In this document: one piece after another, positions 20,985 through 30,566 of the stretch | How the letters are laid out: each line of letters opens with the position of its first letter | How positions within the stretch are numbered: the first letter of the stretch is position 1 | DNA from: Mesorhizobium shangrilense | Lineage (GTDB): Bacteria > Pseudomonadota > Alphaproteobacteria > Rhizobiales > Rhizobiaceae | Length of the DNA stretch: 64,000 nt | Assembly (NCBI RefSeq): GCF_028826155.1 | Contig: NZ_JAQGPN010000001.1 | Coordinates: forward strand, 1,307,501 to 1,371,500 | Direction of reading: 5' to 3' | Translations under genes and position numbers: made by a program | Notes under the pieces: model-generated | Seen by the model: the letters and a program-made list of their open reading frames with translations, nothing else | The model's database searches: none | What the model was told of the DNA's origin: nothing

Positions 20985-22271
20985 TTACTTCCCCGCGATC
21001 TCGCTCATCTTCGCCTGGCCGGCTTTCACGGCGTCGGCCGCGCTCTGACCGTCGACCACCATCTTCTGCAGAGTCTCGGCGATCACGTTCTGGCCGGAGA
21101 TGGCGCCGATCGACGGGAACACCTTGCCGGTGGTGAAGCCGAACAGCTTGCCGTTCTGGGAGTTGGCGATCATCGTCTCGACCTGCGACTTGTACTTGGT
21201 CACGATCGGATCGGCCCAGAAGGACTCGGCCTTCGCGCCATCATTGGTGACCGGCAGGAACAGACCCGGCTCCATGGTCAGGAAGCGGCCGTAGTTGGCG
21301 GGCTCCAGCAGCCAGGCGAGGAACACCTTGGCGCCAGCCTGCTTGGCTTCGTCCTTGGTGGTCAGCATGATGGCGTTGGAGTAGGAGATCGTGGCCGATT
21401 CCGACTGCCCGTCGGCATGCGGCACCGCCGCGACGCCGAGATCGGCAGCATCCGCTTCGGCTTGCGTCTCATAGGTGTTGATGACGCTGAACTGCAGGAT
21501 CGTGCCGCAGGAGGCGCTGGCGAAGCAGGCTTCGGCCTCGCCCCAGGTCCAGCTCGTGGAGTCGGGCGGGGAGAGCTTCTGCAGATCGCCATAGGCCTGA
21601 TAGGCGGCCACCGTCTCCGGCTTGTCGAAGGAGATCGTGCCGTCCTCGTTGTAGATGTCCGCGGCCCCACCGTTGACCATCAGCGAGTAGACGGTCTGGT
21701 CGGTGTAGAGCTGCTTGTTGGCGGGCAGGCCGACGCCGTACTTGCCGTCGGTCGAGAGCTTCTCGGCCGCAGCCTTCCACTCCGACCAGGTCTTCGGCAC
21801 CTCGATGCCGGCGGCCTTCAGCGCGCTGTTGCGGTACCACATGGAGATCGCCATGTTGTAGGCCGGCACTGCCCAGGTGTGGTCGTCATACTGGTAGGGC
21901 GCGATGGTGGACGGGACGAAACCGTGCTTGGCCTCCATGTCCTTGACGAGGTCGTCCACCGGAACCACCGCGTCGATGCCCTTGATGACCGTGGTGAAGT
22001 CGGGAATGGCGAACAGCATGTCCGGACCGGTGCCCGCTGCAAACGCGGCCGGCGCCTTGGCGTAGACCTCGCCCCAGCTCTGCGGCTCCTGCTTTACCTG
22101 GACGTCCGGATGCGCCTTGTTGAACTCGTCCAGCAGTTCCTGCATGCGCTGAACGCGATGCGGCGGCTGTTCCATGTGCCACAGCGTCAGGCTGACCGGC
22201 TCCGCATAGGCGGTCCCGGCGAGCAGCAGCGCGGCGAAGCCGGCGGCGGTGAAGAGTCTGGCTTTCATCAT
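20985..22271 (-). CDS. Extracellular sugar-binding protein (SBP family 1)
   Basis: 428 residues from the first of two adjacent ATGs (22271, 22268) behind GGGAG. The signal peptide ends in TAYA-E near residue 23. The mature part begins with VSLTLWHMEQPPHRVQRMQELLDEFN and includes KTWSEWKAAAEKL, both typical of family 1 binding proteins for maltose, glycerol-3-phosphate and other carbohydrates. It lies first among the transporter genes, as expected for an abundant binding protein. The repeat behind it could help set its higher expression. Ligand unknown. Confidence 0.94.
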   Translation of the reverse strand: MMKARLFTAAGFAALLLAGTAYAEPVSLTLWHMEQPPHRVQRMQELLDEFNKAHPDVQVKQEPQSWGEVYAKAPAAFAAGTGPDMLFAIPDFTTVIKGIDAVVPVDDLVKDMEAKHGFVPSTIAPYQYDDHTWAVPAYNMAISMWYRNSALKAAGIEVPKTWSEWKAAAEKLSTDGKYGVGLPANKQLYTDQTVYSLMVNGGAADIYNEDGTISFDKPETVAAYQAYGDLQKLSPPDSTSWTWGEAEACFASASCGTILQFSVINTYETQAEADAADLGVAAVPHADGQSESATISYSNAIMLTTKDEAKQAGAKVFLAWLLEPANYGRFLTMEPGLFLPVTNDGAKAESFWADPIVTKYKSQVETMIANSQNGKLFGFTTGKVFPSIGAISGQNVIAETLQKMVVDGQSAADAVKAGQAKMSEIAGK

Positions 22272-22311
22272 TGTTCTCCCTGTTGTCCGCGGATCCAGTT
22301 CGCGGAGTTCC

Positions 22312-23049
22312 TCAAAGATGCACGTTGCGGGGCCGGTAGCGCGCCACCAGCCGCTCGTTGTTCTCGGCAGCGCCGGGCATGTTGGCGCTGAGATAAATCG
22401 GGGCGTCCTCACCCGACGCCTGCAGGCGGGATGCGACTTCGGCCAGCACGGCGTTCATCAGCGCCGCGCCGATCGAGGTCGAAACCGGACCCACCTTGAG
22501 CTCGCTGCCGGTGACGGGAATCGTCGCGTCGCCCGACGGCGCGCCGTTGTCGAGCACGATGTCGGCGACATCGGCGAGACGCGTACGGCCCCTGGCGGCC
22601 TCCCTCGAATAGGTTTCGGACGTGATGGCGATCACAGTCGCGCCGCGCTCCTTGCCGATCTGGGCCGCCTCGACCGGCGCGGGATTTACGCCGCTGTTGG
22701 AGACGACGAGCAGAACATCGTTGGCGCCGATCGGATAGCGGTCGAAGATCGGCCGCACGATGCCGGTCATGCGCTCGAAGGCGGTGCTGGCTATCGCGCC
22801 CTCGTGCAGCATCGTCGCCGAGGCGAGGATGGGCACGGTGAGCGCAAGGCCGCCGGCACGGTAGTGCGCCTCCTCGGCCAAAACGTGGCTGTGGCCGGTG
22901 CCGAATATGTAGACCAGCCCGTCCTTCTTGGCCGTCGCCTCCACGGCGTCGGCTGCCTTGGTGAGCGAAGCGGCATTGGCCGCGAAAAGTACGTCAATGC
23001 GGGCGGCCAGTCCGTGGAGATAAGCCTTGGCGGTGGATGCGTCTGTCAT
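22312..23049 (-). CDS. SIS-domain protein (UPF0309-like sugar phosphate binding)
   Basis: 245 residues. The SIS fold is shown by [19 protein letters not shown] near residue 50 and [32 protein letters not shown] near 115, the two conserved phosphate/sugar contact segments. It resembles the UPF0309 group, whose members bind phosphorylated sugars but have no agreed reaction. It begins in an ATGA overlap with the stop of the GntR gene. With a kinase in the same cluster, an aldose/ketose or amino-sugar phosphate isomerase role is plausible, but this is inference. Confidence 0.88.
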   Translation of the reverse strand: MTDASTAKAYLHGLAARIDVLFAANAASLTKAADAVEATAKKDGLVYIFGTGHSHVLAEEAHYRAGGLALTVPILASATMLHEGAIASTAFERMTGIVRPIFDRYPIGANDVLLVVSNSGVNPAPVEAAQIGKERGATVIAITSETYSREAARGRTRLADVADIVLDNGAPSGDATIPVTGSELKVGPVSTSIGAALMNAVLAEVASRLQASGEDAPIYLSANMPGAAENNERLVARYRPRNVHL

Positions 23050-23792
23050 GATGGTCTCGCAAGGGTGAGCCTGACCCGCATCGAGAAGCAGTCGGCGCGG
23101 TAGACCGAGCGGACATATTCGAGCGGACGGCCGGCGGCGTCGAACGTCCGGCGGGTGAATTTTAGCACGGGCGTCACGGCGGAAAGGCCGAGCGCCGAGA
23201 TCGCGGCGGCATCGGCGAGATCGGCGCGCACCGTCTCCTCGGCCTCGGCCGGCATGAAGCCGTAGTGCTCGCGCAGCACGCGGTAGAGCGAATCCTTGGA
23301 GAAGTCGGTCTTCTCCAGCAGCCCCGGGGCCAGCGCGACGGGTATCTCGGTGCGCTCTACCGCCAGCGGCTCGGCGTCGACGAGGCGGACGCGCACCAGC
23401 CGGTGGACCAGCGTGTGCTCGGGAATGTCGAGGGCGCGGGCAACTTCCTGATCGGCCGCGCCGATACCGGCGTCGAGCACGACGCTCGACACTTTTCGGC
23501 CGCCGCGCTCCATCTCCTCGGTAAAGCCGTGGAGGGTGCGCGATTCCTTTTCGATCATCGGATGTGCGACGAAAACGCCGCGTCCCACGCGGGTTTCGAC
23601 GAGGCCGCGCTTCTCGAGCGATTTGAGGGCCTGTCGCGCCGTCATGCGGCTGGCGCCGGTCTCGTCGGCTATCTGACGCTCGGAGGGAAGCCGATCGCCG
23701 CTCGCCAGCGCGCCGGAATCGATCCTGTCCTCCAGCAGACGCGCTATGCGCTGATAGAGTGGCGCGTCTTCCAGAACGAGATCAATTGCCAT
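23046..23792 (-). CDS. GntR family transcriptional regulator, HutC/UTRA type
   Basis: 248 residues. The N-terminal winged helix (residues about 10-75: [41 protein letters not shown]) is typical of GntR. The C-terminal UTRA ligand domain is seen from about residue 85 onward, ending in [26 protein letters not shown]. Such proteins usually repress sugar or amino-sugar operons and respond to a phosphorylated sugar. A perfect inverted repeat (23817-23830) 25 bases before its start is a candidate operator. It is co-directional with the whole transporter operon downstream. Confidence 0.93.
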   Translation of the reverse strand: MAIDLVLEDAPLYQRIARLLEDRIDSGALASGDRLPSERQIADETGASRMTARQALKSLEKRGLVETRVGRGVFVAHPMIEKESRTLHGFTEEMERGGRKVSSVVLDAGIGAADQEVARALDIPEHTLVHRLVRVRLVDAEPLAVERTEIPVALAPGLLEKTDFSKDSLYRVLREHYGFMPAEAEETVRADLADAAAISALGLSAVTPVLKFTRRTFDAAGRPLEYVRSVYRADCFSMRVRLTLARPS

Positions 23793-23816
23793 TGGCGGTA
23801 TATTCCGCTGTCCCCA

Positions 23817-23830
23817 GTGGTATGTACCAC
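23817..23830. promoter_or_regulatory. Candidate GntR/UTRA operator
   Basis: The sequence GTGGTA-TG-TACCAC is a perfect 6-base inverted repeat with a 2-base centre. It lies 25 bases upstream of the GntR gene start and just after the kinase stop. HutC/NagR-type regulators are known to bind short inverted repeats containing GGT and ACC half-sites. The position fits autoregulation and control of the transporter genes. Binding itself is inferred. Confidence 0.6.
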
Positions 23831-23844
23831 GCCGGCAAAAGGCG

Positions 23845-25344
23845 TCAAACGGATTTACGGAGAAGCATCTCTCGCCGCGCGGCGTAGGCCGCGAAGGCGC
23901 GGTCCCAGTCGGCCATGGCGTCTGGCTGCGGCTCCTGACGCCGCGCGATGCGGCGCGTGGAGACAGACGCCTGCCGGATCGACGGGAAGAGACCGACGGC
24001 GGTGCCGGCGAGAAGCGCGGCGCCGCGCGCTCCGAACTCGGAGCCGGCGGGCACGGCGATAGGCTTGCCGAGCGCGTCGGCCAGCATCTGCGTCCAGATC
24101 AGGCTGTTGGCGCCGCCGCCAGTCAGCAGGATGTCGCCGTCGACCGCCGGCAGATGCTGCATCAGGTCGCGCACGGCGAGCACGACACCCTCATAGACGG
24201 CGCGCATCATGTGGGCGCGGCCGTGGCGCGGCGTCAGCCCGAAAAAGCCGGCACGCGCCTGCTGGTCGAAGACCGGCGCAATAATGCCGCTGTCGGAGAG
24301 ATAGGGCAGGAAGACTACGCCGTCGGAGCCGACCGGGACGTCCGAGATCATGGCGTCGAGCCGCTGGAACAGCGCCCTGTCGCGCGTCGTCTCGCCGAGG
24401 ATGGTGTCGATCGCCCAGTCGAGATTGAGGGTGCCTGCGACGTTCACCATGGAGCGGAACCAGGCTTCGGCGGGCAGCGTGAACAGCAGGCCGAGGTCGG
24501 GCGGCGTGAAGACCGGTTCGTCGGAGACGACGCCGGCGATGCAGGTGGTGCCGAGCACGATGAGGGCGGTTCCGGCCTGAAGGGCGCTGGCGCCGACGAT
24601 GGTCGACGGCACGTCGCCGGCGCCGATGGCGACTGACGTGCCTTCCGCGAGGCCGAGTTCGGCCGCTGCGGCGGCGGTCAGATGGCCTGCAAGGGCCTCG
24701 GAATCCTCGGCCGGCGGCAGCTTGCCGGCGACGGCCGCCAGCCCGAACAGCTTCAGCATCTCGGCGCTGCGGTCGCGACGGCGCGCGTCACCGGGCGCGA
24801 CGGCCGCCTCGGTCCGGTCCGCTGACGCGATGCCGGTCAGCTTCATGCGCAAAAAGTCCTTGTAGCTGAAGATGTGCGCGGCAGCGCCGAAGATGTCAGG
24901 TTCGTTCTCCCGCAGCCAGGCGGCGACGGGCAGCGTGCAACCCTGCTGCATGACGCAGCCGTCGGCGCGGAAGATGCGGCTGTAGAAGTCCGGGTCGGCA
25001 GCCAGCCGCTCGTCCAGCATCTCCTGCGTGCGGCTGTCCTCCCAGTTGATGCCGGGGCGAAGCGCATTGCCCTCGGCATCGACCAGCCATGCGCCGACCA
25101 TCGCCGCGGATATGCCGATCGCCGCGATCTGGTCCGGGCGCACGCGGGCCTCGGCCATGACACCGCGGATGGCGGACCTCGCCGCGTGCCATGCGCCGTC
25201 CGGATCGACCTCGCACCAGCCTGTGCGCGGTCGGCTCAGTTCTACCCGCTCGGCAGCGCGAGCGGTTTCGGTTCCGTTGAAGTCGAAGAGCGCGGCCTTG
25301 GTCAGCGTCGAGCCGGCATCGATGCCGAGGAGATAGCGTTGCAT
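23845..25344 (-). CDS. FGGY family carbohydrate kinase
   Basis: 499 residues. The N-terminal phosphate motif GIDAGSTLTKAALFD (residues about 7-21), the GTTCIAG segment near 265 and the C-terminal GGGANSLIWTQMLADALGKPI near 415 mark the FGGY kinase family. Length and ACGISAAMVG-like segments fit xylulose/ribulose or L-sugar kinases, but no member-specific motif decides the sugar. It is upstream of the GntR-SIS-ABC operon on the same strand. It probably phosphorylates the sugar imported by that system. Confidence 0.92.
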   Translation of the reverse strand: MQRYLLGIDAGSTLTKAALFDFNGTETARAAERVELSRPRTGWCEVDPDGAWHAARSAIRGVMAEARVRPDQIAAIGISAAMVGAWLVDAEGNALRPGINWEDSRTQEMLDERLAADPDFYSRIFRADGCVMQQGCTLPVAAWLRENEPDIFGAAAHIFSYKDFLRMKLTGIASADRTEAAVAPGDARRRDRSAEMLKLFGLAAVAGKLPPAEDSEALAGHLTAAAAAELGLAEGTSVAIGAGDVPSTIVGASALQAGTALIVLGTTCIAGVVSDEPVFTPPDLGLLFTLPAEAWFRSMVNVAGTLNLDWAIDTILGETTRDRALFQRLDAMISDVPVGSDGVVFLPYLSDSGIIAPVFDQQARAGFFGLTPRHGRAHMMRAVYEGVVLAVRDLMQHLPAVDGDILLTGGGANSLIWTQMLADALGKPIAVPAGSEFGARGAALLAGTAVGLFPSIRQASVSTRRIARRQEPQPDAMADWDRAFAAYAARREMLLRKSV

Positions 25345-25544
25345 GCGGATCCGTCAGGAGAAGGCCACCGACGGAGTGCCCGGTCCGATCCCATGCGATT
25401 TTCACGCGAACGGTGGAAGGCAGCCGCAGGAGGCGGGCAACAGAGAGGGCACTTCTGCCCAATCAGCGACATCGATGCAAGATCAGCAGACCGGAGGAGC
25501 GCAAGCCCAGTGCAATGGCGGAGCGCAGGTGGCCGCGGCCCCGA

Positions 25545-25784
25545 TCAGCCCTTCACGTCCGTGGCGGGACGGTCGCCGCCGGGCGCGACCTCCTCGTGCC
25601 AGGAGCCGTCCTCCGTCTGAAACTCGATCTGCTCGGTAGCTCCGCCGAGCTGCTGCTCGGCAGCGGCTGCCTCCGCGGCACGGCGTGCTGCGTCGTGCGT
25701 GCCGAACGTCTCGGAAAAGACGTCGCCGACCTTGTAGGCCCATCCGCCGTCGTGCTCGACGATCTCGTAGGTGACTTCAGCCAT
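25545..25784 (-). CDS. Small DUF2188-like protein
   Basis: 79 residues from the ATG at 25784, which sits behind a perfect AGGAGGT ribosome site. The frame is open up to 26069, but the extension has no good start or ribosome site and looks non-coding. The protein (MAEVTYEIVEHDGGWAYKVG, then an alanine-rich helix) resembles DUF2188, a family of small proteins of unknown function in which a YEIVxHDGGWAY-type segment recurs. Not part of any obvious operon. Confidence 0.8.
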   Translation of the reverse strand: MAEVTYEIVEHDGGWAYKVGDVFSETFGTHDAARRAAEAAAAEQQLGGATEQIEFQTEDGSWHEEVAPGGDRPATDVKG

Positions 25785-26117
25785 GCTCACCTCCTGCATT
25801 GTCGTGGAAACGCCGAAACGCCGGTAGCGTTCCGCAAGGTCCACATGCCGGCTAGCGCCGAGCGCGATCACCCCGCCATTCGGTCGGCGCGCCAGCCGCT
25901 CCAAAAACGTGCCGTTCTTGCGGCGATTCCGATGCGGGAAGTCTGCGATCGTCTTGTCCGTCTTGTCGTTGCCGACACAGCCGCCGGATTCTCCAGTCAC
26001 CATCGTTGTTCGATCAAGGGACGGATCGACAAGGATAGCATTCCGCGACCATCTGAGACACCCCGTCAAAGCGAGCCTCTGATAGTCAACGTCGCGGACT
26101 TGGCGCGACCTGGCGGT
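25785..26117. other. Intergenic region, 333 bases, no gene supported
   Basis: This stretch separates the DUF2188-like gene from pta. It contains the ribosome site of the former at its lower end. An open frame continues through it on the minus strand, but without a plausible start or recognisable residues. I see no tRNA, no strong terminator hairpin with a T-run and no repeat. Confidence 0.6.
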
Positions 26118-27110
26118 TCAGTTCGCCTGGACCACCGTAACCGCAATCATATGGAAGATGTCATCGGCGGTGCAGCCGCGGGAGAGATCGTTGGCCGGCT
26201 TGGCAAGGCCTTGCAGGATAGGTCCGATGGCCTCCGCCCCGCCGATCCGCTGGGCGATCTTATAGCCGATGTTGGCGGCGTCGAGATTGGGAAAGACGAA
26301 GACGTTGGCCTCGCCATGCAGCGCCGAGTTGGGGGCCTTGGCGGCGCTTACCGCCTCGACGAAGGCGGTGTCGAACTGCAACTCGCCGTCGATGACCAGA
26401 TCAGGGTCCGCGCTACGCACCATGCGGGTTGCCTCGGCCACCTTCGAGACGCGCTCATGAGCGGCGCTGCCATTAGTCGAGAACGACAGCATCGCCACCT
26501 TCGCCGCGCCGCCGGCCAGCGCTTCGTAGGAACGGGCAGACATGCGGGCGATGTCGGCGAGGCCGGCGGCGTCGGGATCGACCACCAGACCGCAGTCGGC
26601 AAAGACGAAGGCGCCCTTCTTCACGTGGTGCGGCTGGCACAGCATCATCAGGAAGAAGCTCGACACCAGCCCGACGCCCGGGGCGCGGCCGATGCACTGC
26701 AACGCCGCACGCACCGTGTCGGCCGTGGTGGCGACCGCGCCGCCGACTGTGCCGTCGGCTTCGCCCTCGCGCACCATCATCGCGGCGAACATGAGCGGAG
26801 AGCGCACCGCCTCGGCAGCCGCAATCTCATCGACGCCCTTTGTCCTGCGCAGCTCGTGATAGGCCATGGCCAGGCGTGGCGTCAGCGGCGAGTTGACGGG
26901 GTCCTCGATGGCGATGGGTATGCCGGACGACCCGGCAGACGCGAGCCTCTGCTCGATGATCTCGTGGCGTCCGACGAGTATGATCTCTGCAACGCCCTCG
27001 CGCACGGTGCGCAGGGCTGCCTCGACGACACGGGGGTCCTCGCCCTCGGGCAGCACGATGCGGCGCGGCGAGGTCTTGGCGGCAAGCAGAATGCGCTCGA
27101 GCGGTTTCAT
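26118..27110 (-). CDS. pta: Phosphate acetyltransferase
   Basis: 330 residues, matching the short, single-domain Pta class. The family signatures RRIVLPEGEDPRVVEAA (residues about 16-32), DGTVGGAVATTADTVRAAL near 118 and NVFVFPNLDAANIGYKIAQRIGGAEAIGPILQGL near 272 are all present. It converts the acetyl phosphate made by Xsc to acetyl-CoA. The ATG overlaps the stop of the 47-residue ORF upstream (TGATG), so translation may be coupled. The gene order xsc-pta is the standard arrangement in taurine and sulfonate degradation. Confidence 0.96.
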   Translation of the reverse strand: MKPLERILLAAKTSPRRIVLPEGEDPRVVEAALRTVREGVAEIILVGRHEIIEQRLASAGSSGIPIAIEDPVNSPLTPRLAMAYHELRRTKGVDEIAAAEAVRSPLMFAAMMVREGEADGTVGGAVATTADTVRAALQCIGRAPGVGLVSSFFLMMLCQPHHVKKGAFVFADCGLVVDPDAAGLADIARMSARSYEALAGGAAKVAMLSFSTNGSAAHERVSKVAEATRMVRSADPDLVIDGELQFDTAFVEAVSAAKAPNSALHGEANVFVFPNLDAANIGYKIAQRIGGAEAIGPILQGLAKPANDLSRGCTADDIFHMIAVTVVQAN

Positions 27111-27253
27111 CAGGCGTGCCCCAGATAGTAGATGCCGGCGAGGACGAGGAAGCCGATGAAGCTCGTCTCGGTGACGATGAGGGCGACCCCGCCGCCGACG
27201 TCGAGCACGCGGCGTTCCTCGGTGTTGAAGCGTTGGGGCGCGGCGATGTTCAT
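27110..27253 (-). CDS. Small single-pass membrane protein between xsc and pta
   Basis: 47 codons, uninterrupted, from the ATG at 27253 to a TGA whose last base is shared with the pta ATG. The protein has a charged N-terminus (MNIAAPQRFNTEERRVLDVG) and one hydrophobic stretch (ALIVTETSFIGFLVLAGIYY, residues about 24-43). No strong Shine-Dalgarno precedes it (GGGA 11 bases away). The in-frame overlap with pta, the membrane segment and the lack of any other gene in the 211-base gap argue that it is real. I do not recognise a family. It could assist Pta or Xsc, or sit in the membrane near sulfite export. Confidence 0.65.
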   Translation of the reverse strand: MNIAAPQRFNTEERRVLDVGGGVALIVTETSFIGFLVLAGIYYLGHA

Positions 27254-27321
27254 CAGTTCAGTCCCGGATCACCATGCTTTGGTCCGCCCGCCCGGCGGAC
27301 CGGGCAGGCGTGGGTTCGAGG

Positions 27322-29097
27322 TCAGGCGCGCTGCTGCGGCCGCATGTCGGCGCGATCAATGCCTGCCACAGGCACCGGCTTCTTCATGGCGTCGCGGCGG
27401 AAGGGCTCGCCCAGTTCCTGGTTGAGGATGACTTCAACGAAGGTGGTGATGCCCTTGGCCTGGTCGTCGATGGCCTTGGCCAGCGCCTCGGTCAGCTTGG
27501 CCGTGGTGTCGACGACGACGCCCTTCAGGCCGCAGCCCTCGGCCACCTTGGCGTAGCTGAGGTTGGGGTTGAGCTCGGTTCCGACGAAGTTGTTGGCGTA
27601 CCAGAGCGTCGTGTTCCGCTTCTCCGCGCCCCACTGGTAGTTTCGGAAGATCACCATGGTGATCGCCGGCCAGCCCTCGCGGCCGATGGCGCCCATCTCG
27701 TTCATCGAGATGCCGAAGGCGCCGTCGCCGGCGAAGCCCACTACCGGCACGTCGGGGCAGCCGATCTTGGCGCCGACGATCGACGGGAAGCCATAGCCGC
27801 AGGGGCCGAACATGCCCGGCGCCAGATATTTCCGGCCCTGTTCGAAACTCGGATAGGCATTGCCGATGGCGCAGTTGTTGCCGATGTCGGTGGAGATGAT
27901 CGCTTCCTTGGGCAGCGCGGCCTGGATCGCCCGCCAGGCCTGGCGCGGCGACATGCGGTCGGCCTCGCGCAGGCGGGCGGTGGCGTTCCACTCGGTGCCC
28001 GGATCGTCGTCCTCATGGTCCATCGACGACAGCTGCTGCAGCCAGGCCGAGCGGGTCTGGTGGATTGCCGCCTTGCGCTGCTCGCGGCCATCGTTGCCGG
28101 CCGACGGGGTCAGTTGCTCCAGGATCTGGCGGGCCACCTGCTTCGCATCCCCGCAGATGCCGACTGAGACCTTCTTGGTCAAGCCGATGCGGTCGGCATT
28201 GATGTCGACCTGGATGATCGCGGCGCTCTTCGGCCAGTAGTCGATGCCGTAGCCCGGCAGGGTCGAGAACGGATTGAGGCGCGTGCCGAGCGCCAGAACG
28301 ACATCGGCCTTGGCGATCAGCTCCATCGCCGCCTTCGAGCCGTTGTAGCCGAGCGGACCGACGGCCAGGCGGTGGCTTCCGGGGAAGGCGTCGTTGTGCT
28401 GGTAGCCGCAGCAGACCGGCGCATCGAGCCGCTCGGCCAGCGCCATGGATTCCTGGATGGCATTGCCGATGACGACGCCGGCGCCGTTGAGGATCACCGG
28501 AAATTTGGCTTCCGACAAAAGGCGTGCGGCCTCGCTGATGGCCTGGGGCCCGCCGGCCGGGCGCTCGAAGCGTACGATTGAGGGCAGGTCCACGTCGATG
28601 ACTTGGGTCCAGAAGTCGCGCGGGACGTTGATCTGCGCGGGTGCGCAGCCGCGCCAGGCTTTTTCGATGACGCGGTTCAGCACCTCGGGAATCCGCGAGG
28701 GGTCACGCACCTCTTCCTGGTAGCAGACCATCTCCTCGAACATCGCCATCTGGTCGACTTCCTGGAACCCGCCCTGGCCAATGGTCTTGTTGGCCGCCTG
28801 CGGCGTGACCATCAGCAATGGCGTGTGGTTCCAGTAGGCCGTCTTCATGGCGGTGATGAAGCCGGTCACGCCGGGGCCGTTCTGGCCGATGGCCATCGAC
28901 ATGGCGCCGGTGGCGCGGCTGAAGCCATCGGCCATCATGCCGGCATTGGTCTCATGGGCGCAGTCCCAGAACTTGATGCCGGCCTTCGGGAACAGGTCCG
29001 ACACCGGCATCATGGCCGAGCCGATAATGCCGAAGGCGTGCTCGATGCCGTGCATCTGCAGGACTTTGACGAATGCTTCTTCGGTCGTCATCTTCAT
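27322..29097 (-). CDS. xsc: Sulfoacetaldehyde acetyltransferase
   Basis: 591 residues, ATG at 29097 behind AAGGAA; a second ATG two codons later is possible. A thiamine-diphosphate enzyme: the catalytic glutamate is E49 in CAHETNAGMMADG, and the cofactor and magnesium motif starts at GDG 457-459 and ends at N486. The CAHETNAG and NYQWGAEKRNTTLWY segments are typical of Xsc rather than acetolactate synthase. It cleaves sulfoacetaldehyde with phosphate, giving acetyl phosphate and sulfite. Pta downstream and TauXY upstream complete the pathway. Confidence 0.97.
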   Translation of the reverse strand: MKMTTEEAFVKVLQMHGIEHAFGIIGSAMMPVSDLFPKAGIKFWDCAHETNAGMMADGFSRATGAMSMAIGQNGPGVTGFITAMKTAYWNHTPLLMVTPQAANKTIGQGGFQEVDQMAMFEEMVCYQEEVRDPSRIPEVLNRVIEKAWRGCAPAQINVPRDFWTQVIDVDLPSIVRFERPAGGPQAISEAARLLSEAKFPVILNGAGVVIGNAIQESMALAERLDAPVCCGYQHNDAFPGSHRLAVGPLGYNGSKAAMELIAKADVVLALGTRLNPFSTLPGYGIDYWPKSAAIIQVDINADRIGLTKKVSVGICGDAKQVARQILEQLTPSAGNDGREQRKAAIHQTRSAWLQQLSSMDHEDDDPGTEWNATARLREADRMSPRQAWRAIQAALPKEAIISTDIGNNCAIGNAYPSFEQGRKYLAPGMFGPCGYGFPSIVGAKIGCPDVPVVGFAGDGAFGISMNEMGAIGREGWPAITMVIFRNYQWGAEKRNTTLWYANNFVGTELNPNLSYAKVAEGCGLKGVVVDTTAKLTEALAKAIDDQAKGITTFVEVILNQELGEPFRRDAMKKPVPVAGIDRADMRPQQRA

Positions 29098-29140
29098 TTT
29101 CTTGGTTCCTTTCGATACGGACGGTCCGGCCTTGGGAGGC

Positions 29141-30541
29141 TTAGAGGATCTCATCCTTGAGGTAATACCAGCGGTACATTCCCCACTGGCCGAGGCGCCT
29201 GAATGGCGTCAGCAGGCCATGGCTGGGCAGAGGGGAGGTGAAGATCGGCAGGTCGAGGGCGCCGCCCTTGCCGGCCACCATCTGGGCCATGCGACGGCCC
29301 GCCTGTGCCGAATACATGACGCCGTTGCCGCCGTAGCCCATGGCGTAGAACAGCCTCTGCTTCGGATCGGGCTGGAATATGCGCGGCATCATGTCGTGGC
29401 TGACATCCACCCAGCCCCACCAGGAATAATCGACCTCGATGCCGCGCAGAACGGGAAATTTCCGGTGCAGTCCGGCGAGCAACAGGTCGAGATGCTTCGG
29501 ATTGACGGCGTCGCGGCCGGTGATGGCGCTACGACTGCCGATCTGAACGCGGCCGTCGGGCAGCATGCGGTAGTAGTGGCGCAGCGTGCGCGTGTCGGTG
29601 AGCGGGATCAGCGTCTTGAAGTTCAGCTCCTGGCGCTCACCGGGGGTGAGCGGGCGCGTGACAATCGAATTGGACAGGATCGGCATCAGCCGGTGGCGCG
29701 TCAGTTCGTGCAGGCCGGGCGAGGTGTATCCAGCCGTGGCGATACAGACCGTCCGAGCTCTCACGATGCCGCCTGGCGTGCGCAGGTGGTGGACGCCGCC
29801 CTTGAGCTCGCTATCCAGAACCGGGCTCGAGGTGTGCACTTTCGCCCCCAGCTTACGGGCGAGCCGGAGGTACCCGAATGCGAGCTTGGCGGCGTGGATG
29901 CCCATGCCGTCGGGCTCGTACATCGCGCCCTTGGCCTCGGCGTCACGGACGAAGTCGTTGTGCACCTCGTCGCGACCGACCATGCGGGCGCGATAGCCGA
30001 ACACCTCGTTGAGCAGGCGAGTTTCCTTCTCCAGCGCCGGTAGCACCTTTTCGCGGTGGACGATGTAGAGATGGCCGCCGTCCTGCGGATCGCAATCGAT
30101 CTCCGGCTCGCGGATCAGGCCGCGGAACAAGTCGAACGCTTCCGAAATCTCGCTGTGCAGCTTCCTGGCGACGTCGACCCCCCAGCGCTCGATCCATTGC
30201 GAACGCTTGAGCCGCCCGGCCGAGATCTGCGCCTGGCCGCCGTTACGGGTCGAACAGCCCCAGGCGACCCCGTTGGCTTCCAGCACGGTCGCCTTGATGC
30301 CGTGTTCCCGGGCAAGGTGGATTGCGCAGGAAAGGCCCGTGTAGCCCGAGCCGACGATTGCGACGTCGACATCGATGTCGTGCAGGACGGGACCATCATC
30401 CTCGGGCTCGGCGCCGGCGGTGGCGATCCAGTAGGTCGGGGCATAATCCTTCCCGTCGCCGGGGTGGGGTGCATGCACCGGGTCATAGGCTGGATCGAAC
30501 GGCCTGCGCTGTGCCTTGGGCCTGACAAGCTGCTGTTCCAT
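29141..30541 (-). CDS. tauY: Taurine dehydrogenase large subunit, FAD-dependent
   Basis: 466 residues. The dinucleotide motif VAIVGSGYTGLSCAIHLA is at residues about 60-77, and the protein has the D-amino acid oxidase (DAO) fold, with the C-terminal FAD motif YAMGYGGNGVMYSAQAGRRMAQM near 415. Family members also include glycine- and gamma-glutamylputrescine-oxidase-like proteins. Here the position between tauX and xsc strongly favours the TauY subunit, which oxidises taurine to sulfoacetaldehyde and ammonia. The 43-base gap to xsc fits co-transcription. Confidence 0.85.
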   Translation of the reverse strand: MEQQLVRPKAQRRPFDPAYDPVHAPHPGDGKDYAPTYWIATAGAEPEDDGPVLHDIDVDVAIVGSGYTGLSCAIHLAREHGIKATVLEANGVAWGCSTRNGGQAQISAGRLKRSQWIERWGVDVARKLHSEISEAFDLFRGLIREPEIDCDPQDGGHLYIVHREKVLPALEKETRLLNEVFGYRARMVGRDEVHNDFVRDAEAKGAMYEPDGMGIHAAKLAFGYLRLARKLGAKVHTSSPVLDSELKGGVHHLRTPGGIVRARTVCIATAGYTSPGLHELTRHRLMPILSNSIVTRPLTPGERQELNFKTLIPLTDTRTLRHYYRMLPDGRVQIGSRSAITGRDAVNPKHLDLLLAGLHRKFPVLRGIEVDYSWWGWVDVSHDMMPRIFQPDPKQRLFYAMGYGGNGVMYSAQAGRRMAQMVAGKGGALDLPIFTSPLPSHGLLTPFRRLGQWGMYRWYYLKDEIL

Positions 30542-30566
30542 TTTCGTGGGTCCCCCCTGAATGCGC

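Noticed and set aside
25785..26069. Upstream extension of the DUF2188-like protein
   Set aside because: The perfect ribosome site belongs to the ATG at 25784, and the extension shows no protein-like pattern.
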